From Methylobacterium sp. Leaf123 (GTDB lineage Bacteria > Pseudomonadota > Alphaproteobacteria > Rhizobiales > Beijerinckiaceae): a stretch of 64,000 nt of DNA. The notes under the pieces are model-generated. The model had not been told where the DNA came from. It worked only from the letters and a program-made list of their open reading frames with translations, and ran no database searches. The stretch's first letter is position 1; each line of letters starts with the position of its first letter. The stretch lies in assembly GCF_001423405.1 (NCBI RefSeq), contig NZ_LMNS01000039.1, positions 306,948 through 370,947 on the forward strand, in the 5' to 3' direction. Position numbers and translations under genes: made by a program. This document shows positions 60,789-64,000 of this stretch, piece after piece.

Positions 60789-61184
60789 ATGACGAACCGC
60801 CGGCACGTTCTCATCCTCGCTGCAGCCTTCCTGGCCGGCGGCTGGCCCGGTGCCGGACAGGCCGCCGAGGCGGCCCCCTACGACCAGAAAGCCTTCGAGG
60901 CGGCGCAGGCGGAGGGGCGGCCGATCCTCGTGCAGATCTCGGCGCCGTGGTGCCCGATCTGCCGGACGCAGAAGCCGATCCTGGCCGCGCTCGCCGCCGA
61001 GCCGCGCTTCAAGACGCTCGCCGTCTTCACGATCGATTTCGACGCTCAGCGTGACCTCGTGCGCCGGTTCGGGGCACAGATGCAGAGCACGCTCATCGTC
61101 TACAAGGGCGGCACTGAGGTTGCCCGCTCGGTCGGTGAGACCCAGCCCGAATGGATCGAGCAGCTCCTCGAAAAAGCGCTCTGA
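60789..61184 (+). CDS. Periplasmic thioredoxin-family protein
   Basis: The 131-residue thioredoxin-like protein has a signal peptide (about 1-24, A-G-Q-A-A) and the active-site motif W-C-P-I-C-R in S-A-P-W-C-P-I-C-R-T-Q-K-P. A T-L-I-V-Y-K-G-G segment stands where thioredoxins usually have a cis-Pro loop (the Pro is absent). It probably supplies reductant to the cysteine proteins upstream, the SoxYZ-like carrier and the CxxxCW protein. ATG at 60789 is 31 nt after the previous stop. Confidence 0.83.
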   Translation: MTNRRHVLILAAAFLAGGWPGAGQAAEAAPYDQKAFEAAQAEGRPILVQISAPWCPICRTQKPILAALAAEPRFKTLAVFTIDFDAQRDLVRRFGAQMQSTLIVYKGGTEVARSVGETQPEWIEQLLEKAL

Positions 61185-61610
61185 CACATTGTTGCCACGA
61201 ATCGGCCGCCTGCTCTCAAACGTCTAAATTTCGAGCAATCTCAATCGCCTCGATCTTCAGGCTATGCCATTGACACCGGGCGGGATGTGGCGGAAAAACG
61301 GCGAACCCGGAGGCGGTCCGAAGTCTAGGGAGGAAACGCCCGAAAAAGGGCGAGTGGGACGACCGAGCCTCATTTCACGTTGTATGTCGGCCGCCGCTTT
61401 CGGCGGCCGTGACGTGAAGGAGCCGGGACGCCGCAGGAGAAGGCAGGCCCCTCCGGGTGAACTTCTCGTCGTGACACTTCGCGTCCGATCCACCGGAACC
61501 GGCCCACAGGCCCCCTGCGGGGCGGCGCGAACGGGCTTATAGAGGCGTTCCGCACGCCGCGCTCGATCCGACGGGCGCCCCCGGGAATGCCAGACTCCGG
61601 ATCACGAGCC
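61185..61610. other. Intergenic region before panB with a structured leader candidate
   Basis: These 426 nt hold no convincing gene. A long imperfect stem-loop at 61374-61418 (TTCACGT with ACGTGAA, and CGGCCGCCG with CGGCGGCCG) and a smaller hairpin at about 61338-61352 could be a leader RNA structure about 190 nt ahead of panB. No known riboswitch is recognised. Confidence 0.45.
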
Positions 61611-62435
61611 ATGTCGCAGGTCGTTCAAACGCGCCGTCTCCAGGCGGTCGATCTGATCAAGCGCAAGGCCGAGGGGCGCAAGATCATCGCGCTCACCGCC
61701 TATCACGCCCACACTGCGGGCATCGTCGATGCCTATTGCGACTTCGTGCTGGTCGGCGATTCGCTCGGCATGGTCATGCACGGCATGGAATCGACCCTGC
61801 CGGTGACCCTGGAGATGATGATTCTCCAGGCCCAGGCCGTCATGCGCGGCACGTCCCGCGCCCTCGTCGTGGTCGACATGCCGTTCGGCTCCTACGAGGC
61901 GAGCCGCGAGCAGGCCTTCCTCAACGCCGCCCGCGTCCTCAAGGAGACGGGGGCCGGGGCGATCAAGCTGGAAGGCGGGGCGCGCTTTGCCGAGACGGTC
62001 GCCTTCCTGACCGAGCGCGGCGTGCCGGTGATGGGCCATATCGGCCTCACCCCCCAATCGGTGAACACGATGGGCGGCTTCAAGGTGCAGGGGCACGGGG
62101 CCGGCGACGAGGACCGCCTGCGGGCCGATGCCCGCGCGATCAGCGATGCGGGCGCCTTCTCCATCGTGCTCGAGGGCATCGTCGAACCGGTGGCGCGGGC
62201 CATCGCCACCGACCCCGCGATCCGCGCAGCGACCATCGGCATCGGCGCCACCGCCGCCTGCGACGGGCAGATCCTCGTGCTCGAGGACATGCTGGGCCTG
62301 AGCGACCGGGTGCCACGCTTCGTCAAGAGCTATGGCTCGCTGCGCGCCCATATCGAGGAGGCGGTGCGCGCCTATGCCGACGAGGTGCAGGCGGGCCGCT
62401 TTCCTGCGGAGGGGCACACCTACCCTCCGCGTTAG
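61611..62435 (+). CDS. panB: 3-methyl-2-oxobutanoate hydroxymethyltransferase
   Basis: The 274-residue enzyme makes ketopantoate from alpha-ketoisovalerate and 5,10-methylene-tetrahydrofolate, the first step of pantothenate synthesis. Motifs are T-A-Y-H-A-H-T-A, V-L-V-G-D-S-L-G-M-V, D-M-P-F-G-S-Y, A-I-K-L-E-G-G, V-M-G-H-I-G-L-T-P-Q and I-G-I-G-A-T-A-A-C-D-G-Q-I-L-V. ATG at 61611; the 61587 frame start is less likely. panC is not next to it. Confidence 0.94.
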   Translation: MSQVVQTRRLQAVDLIKRKAEGRKIIALTAYHAHTAGIVDAYCDFVLVGDSLGMVMHGMESTLPVTLEMMILQAQAVMRGTSRALVVVDMPFGSYEASREQAFLNAARVLKETGAGAIKLEGGARFAETVAFLTERGVPVMGHIGLTPQSVNTMGGFKVQGHGAGDEDRLRADARAISDAGAFSIVLEGIVEPVARAIATDPAIRAATIGIGATAACDGQILVLEDMLGLSDRVPRFVKSYGSLRAHIEEAVRAYADEVQAGRFPAEGHTYPPR

Positions 62436-62482
62436 AGCATCGTCCCGAACGATACCCGCGGCTTCCGGGCGAGGACGGGGCT

Positions 62483-63706
62483 TCAGCCCTCCGCCCCGCA
62501 CCGAACGGGTTCGCCGTGCGGCTCCGCCGCGCCCGCGGTATAGAGGATGCACCGGCCCTTCCCGGACGCCTTGGCGGCGTAGAGAGCCTGATCGGCCAAA
62601 ATCATCATGCGGGGGAGGTCGGCCGCGTCGGGACCGCCGACGACGGCGCCGATGCTGGCGCCGATGCGGGCAAGCACCGTGGGCTCGATCTGATAGGGGG
62701 CGGCCACGGACGCGATCACCTCCGCGCCGAGCGCGTGCAGATCCCGAGCCTCAATCCTCGGCACCAGCACGAGGAACTCGTCACCGCCCAGGCGGCAGAT
62801 CGCGGCGTCCGGCCAGGCCGCGGCAGTCAGGCGCCGCCCGACCTCCGTGAGCACCCTGTCGCCGGCACCGTGCCCGAGCCGATCGTTGACCTGCTTGAAC
62901 CCGTCGAGATCGAGATAGAGCAGCCCGATCCCCGCGGCAGACGGGGCGGCCATGGTCGCGAAGGCCGCCTCCAGGCCACGGCGGTTCAAGAGACCGGTGA
63001 GCGGATCGACGAAGGATTGCGCCCGGCTCTCCATGTCGGACGTCACGACTTGGATGGTCATCTCACGCTGCCGCTTGATCAGGCCGCGGGTGACCACGAT
63101 GAACAGGAGGCTCAGAAGCGCGGCAAAGATCAGGAAGGGCGGCTCGACGATCGCGATGCTGCCGACCATGCCGAGCATGATCGTGCCCACCTGCACCACG
63201 GCGTAGCGCGGCGCCAGGAAGTTGCGCCCGACGATGCCGCTGATCGAGGCAAACGACCAGGCCATGACGAGCAGGGACATCGGCAGGTCGCGGAACAGGA
63301 TCACGAGAAACACCGTCGTCGCGATCAACGTTGCCCATAGCAGACCGGCCGCGAAGACGAGGTCGGTCGGTCGCCTCTCTTGCCGCCACGCCTGGATCCG
63401 CACCGGCAGCACCAGCGCATCGAGGGCGGCGATCGCGGCGAACACCGTATCGCCGGAGCGGTGATAGACGATCAGCGTGGTCGCGATCGAAATCATCGAA
63501 CCGAGAATGAGCGGCGCCACCGCTCCGAACAGCATGCTCCTCAGGCGCTGTTGCACGGCCGGGGGCAGGTCGGCGCCGACATTTCCGAGCCAGCGCAGCG
63601 GCGGGAGGGTCGGCGGTAGATAACAGGCGACTTCCACGATGTCTGACCCAGCGCGAGTTGGCAGCGCTCTCGCACACCTCCTTGCCTGATGCCGGAGGAT
63701 CTTCAA
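62483..63706 (-). CDS. Membrane-anchored diguanylate cyclase (GGDEF domain)
   Basis: A 407-residue protein with about six TM helices in the first 215 residues (MASE-like) and a GGDEF domain from about 235. The signature R-L-G-G-D-E-F is intact, with D-P-L-T-G-L-L-N-R-R at the start and L-Y-L-D-L-D-G-F-K. An RxxD inhibitory site is not evident. It should make c-di-GMP. The start is uncertain: TTG at 63706 and GTG at 63637 are both possible. Confidence 0.85.
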   Translation of the reverse strand: MKILRHQARRCARALPTRAGSDIVEVACYLPPTLPPLRWLGNVGADLPPAVQQRLRSMLFGAVAPLILGSMISIATTLIVYHRSGDTVFAAIAALDALVLPVRIQAWRQERRPTDLVFAAGLLWATLIATTVFLVILFRDLPMSLLVMAWSFASISGIVGRNFLAPRYAVVQVGTIMLGMVGSIAIVEPPFLIFAALLSLLFIVVTRGLIKRQREMTIQVVTSDMESRAQSFVDPLTGLLNRRGLEAAFATMAAPSAAGIGLLYLDLDGFKQVNDRLGHGAGDRVLTEVGRRLTAAAWPDAAICRLGGDEFLVLVPRIEARDLHALGAEVIASVAAPYQIEPTVLARIGASIGAVVGGPDAADLPRMMILADQALYAAKASGKGRCILYTAGAAEPHGEPVRCGAEG

Positions 63707-63875
63707 TGCTCGATAAAAATCCGTCTACAAACCCGCAGGGTTTCACTGCGCCTGTGAGTATCAGGCATCCTTTGTGGGCGTCCGATTGACTCTTTTTCTG
63801 GTCTTTCCGGAAGGCTATGGTTCGGCCGGAGATATCAAGGGTACCGCACTGCCTGATCAGGCGGTGAGCCTCTCA
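63707..63875. other. Gap between the GGDEF gene and the insertion sequence
   Basis: No gene seen. A 20-nt palindrome (63847-63866, CACTGCCTGA with TCAGGCGGTG, one mismatch) lies about 10 nt ahead of the presumed IS end. Confidence 0.5.
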
Positions 63876-64000
63876 GAGCCCGTCCGATAATGTCTGGCCG
63901 GGGTTGAGTGGCCGGGATGGCGGTGATTCCAGAAGGGTGCTGAAGCCTGATCTGGACGTGCCATGTGGACCCCGACCACTCGCCGGCAGCATAACCGTGC
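63876..64000 (+). mobile_element. Left end of an IS5-type insertion sequence (cut by window end)
   Basis: The sequence from GAGCCCGTCCGATAATG onward has the look of an IS terminal repeat and leader, and is followed about 80 nt later by a transposase start. The right end and target duplication lie outside the window, so the border is approximate. Confidence 0.6.
63963..64000 (+). CDS. N-terminal fragment of an IS5-family transposase
   Basis: The ATG at 63963 opens M-W-T-P-T-T-R-R-Q-H-N-R and runs off the window. This start closely resembles the first residues of many IS5-group (IS427-like) transposases, which usually continue into an R-Y-x-S-D-L-T-D-x-E-W motif. Only 12 complete codons are seen, so the family call is based on this short match. 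Confidence 0.6.
   Translation, partial: MWTPTTRRQHNR

Overview
The window is high-GC DNA (roughly 70% by eye) with densely packed genes. The gene content points to an alphaproteobacterium of the order Hyphomicrobiales, most likely a Methylobacterium/Methylorubrum-type methylotroph. The evidence is the ChpT phosphotransferase, EipA (DUF1134), a SecB/Tim44/MltA/Smr block, a PduO-type cobalamin adenosyltransferase next to etfBA and a 3-hydroxyacyl-CoA dehydrogenase, a general-stress (sigma-EcfG type) promoter, and a quinoprotein-accessory cluster. The species assignment is inference; no rRNA or tRNA gene was found. The sequence looks chromosomal, with small accessory modules: two toxin-antitoxin-like pairs and the left end of an insertion sequence at the right edge.

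Layout, left to right. 1-2.1 kb: the 3' end of a small protein gene and poxB (-). 2.3-6.7 kb: rho with its terminator, then a Tim44-mltA-smr operon (-). 7.2-12.6 kb, plus strand: secB, a lipoprotein, an MFS transporter, a DUF3429 protein, csaA and hisS. 12.7-14.9 kb: a four-gene minus-strand operon of small membrane/stress proteins behind a candidate sigma-EcfG promoter. 15.4-21.4 kb, plus strand: otsA, glgX, upp, a quinone oxidoreductase, and a 92-aa membrane protein behind a near-perfect sigma-EcfG promoter. 21.4-25.7 kb: hbd, etfA, etfB, the adenosyltransferase and a PagL-like deacylase (-). 26-30.8 kb: a lipocalin-like protein (+), then a two-TM protein, a TIGR02302 protein and uvsE (-). 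30.9-39.5 kb: pxpC-pxpB, then cheR, cheB, cheY, cheW, hybrid cheA and chpT, all minus strand. A run of six stem-loops separates pxpB from cheR.

39.9-46.2 kb, plus strand: cysQ, eipA, a coiled-coil membrane protein, a Cys-rich secreted protein, lptM, lysA, a serine hydrolase and a repeat-containing secreted protein. 46.3-54.7 kb, minus strand: a TIGR01620/YcjX pair, a RES-Xre toxin-antitoxin operon with a recognisable promoter and operators, and an O-antigen-ligase-type gene translationally overlapped by a very large hybrid histidine kinase. 55.3-55.8 kb: a small secreted protein and a 33-codon ORF (+). 55.9-58.2 kb: a COG0523 GTPase, a HEPN/MNT pair and a TetR regulator (-). 58.3-61.2 kb: a plus-strand cluster of zinc metallohydrolase, SoxYZ-like carrier, CxxxCW protein and thioredoxin, divergent from the TetR gene. 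61.6-64 kb: panB, a GGDEF protein (-) and the start of an IS5-type element.

The genes fall into several working groups: envelope maintenance (mltA, eipA, lptM, pagL-like, O-antigen ligase-like, secB), electron transfer and C2/C4-CoA metabolism (etfAB, hbd, adenosyltransferase), chemotaxis/phosphorelay signalling, general stress and trehalose/glycogen metabolism, and quinoprotein-associated periplasmic functions. No wholly new large system was found. The items most worth follow-up are the sigma-EcfG sites, the RES-Xre operator architecture, the kinase/ligase overlap, the HEPN variant, the TTGA-coupled leader ORF in front of the quinoprotein-accessory cluster, and the multi-hairpin element.
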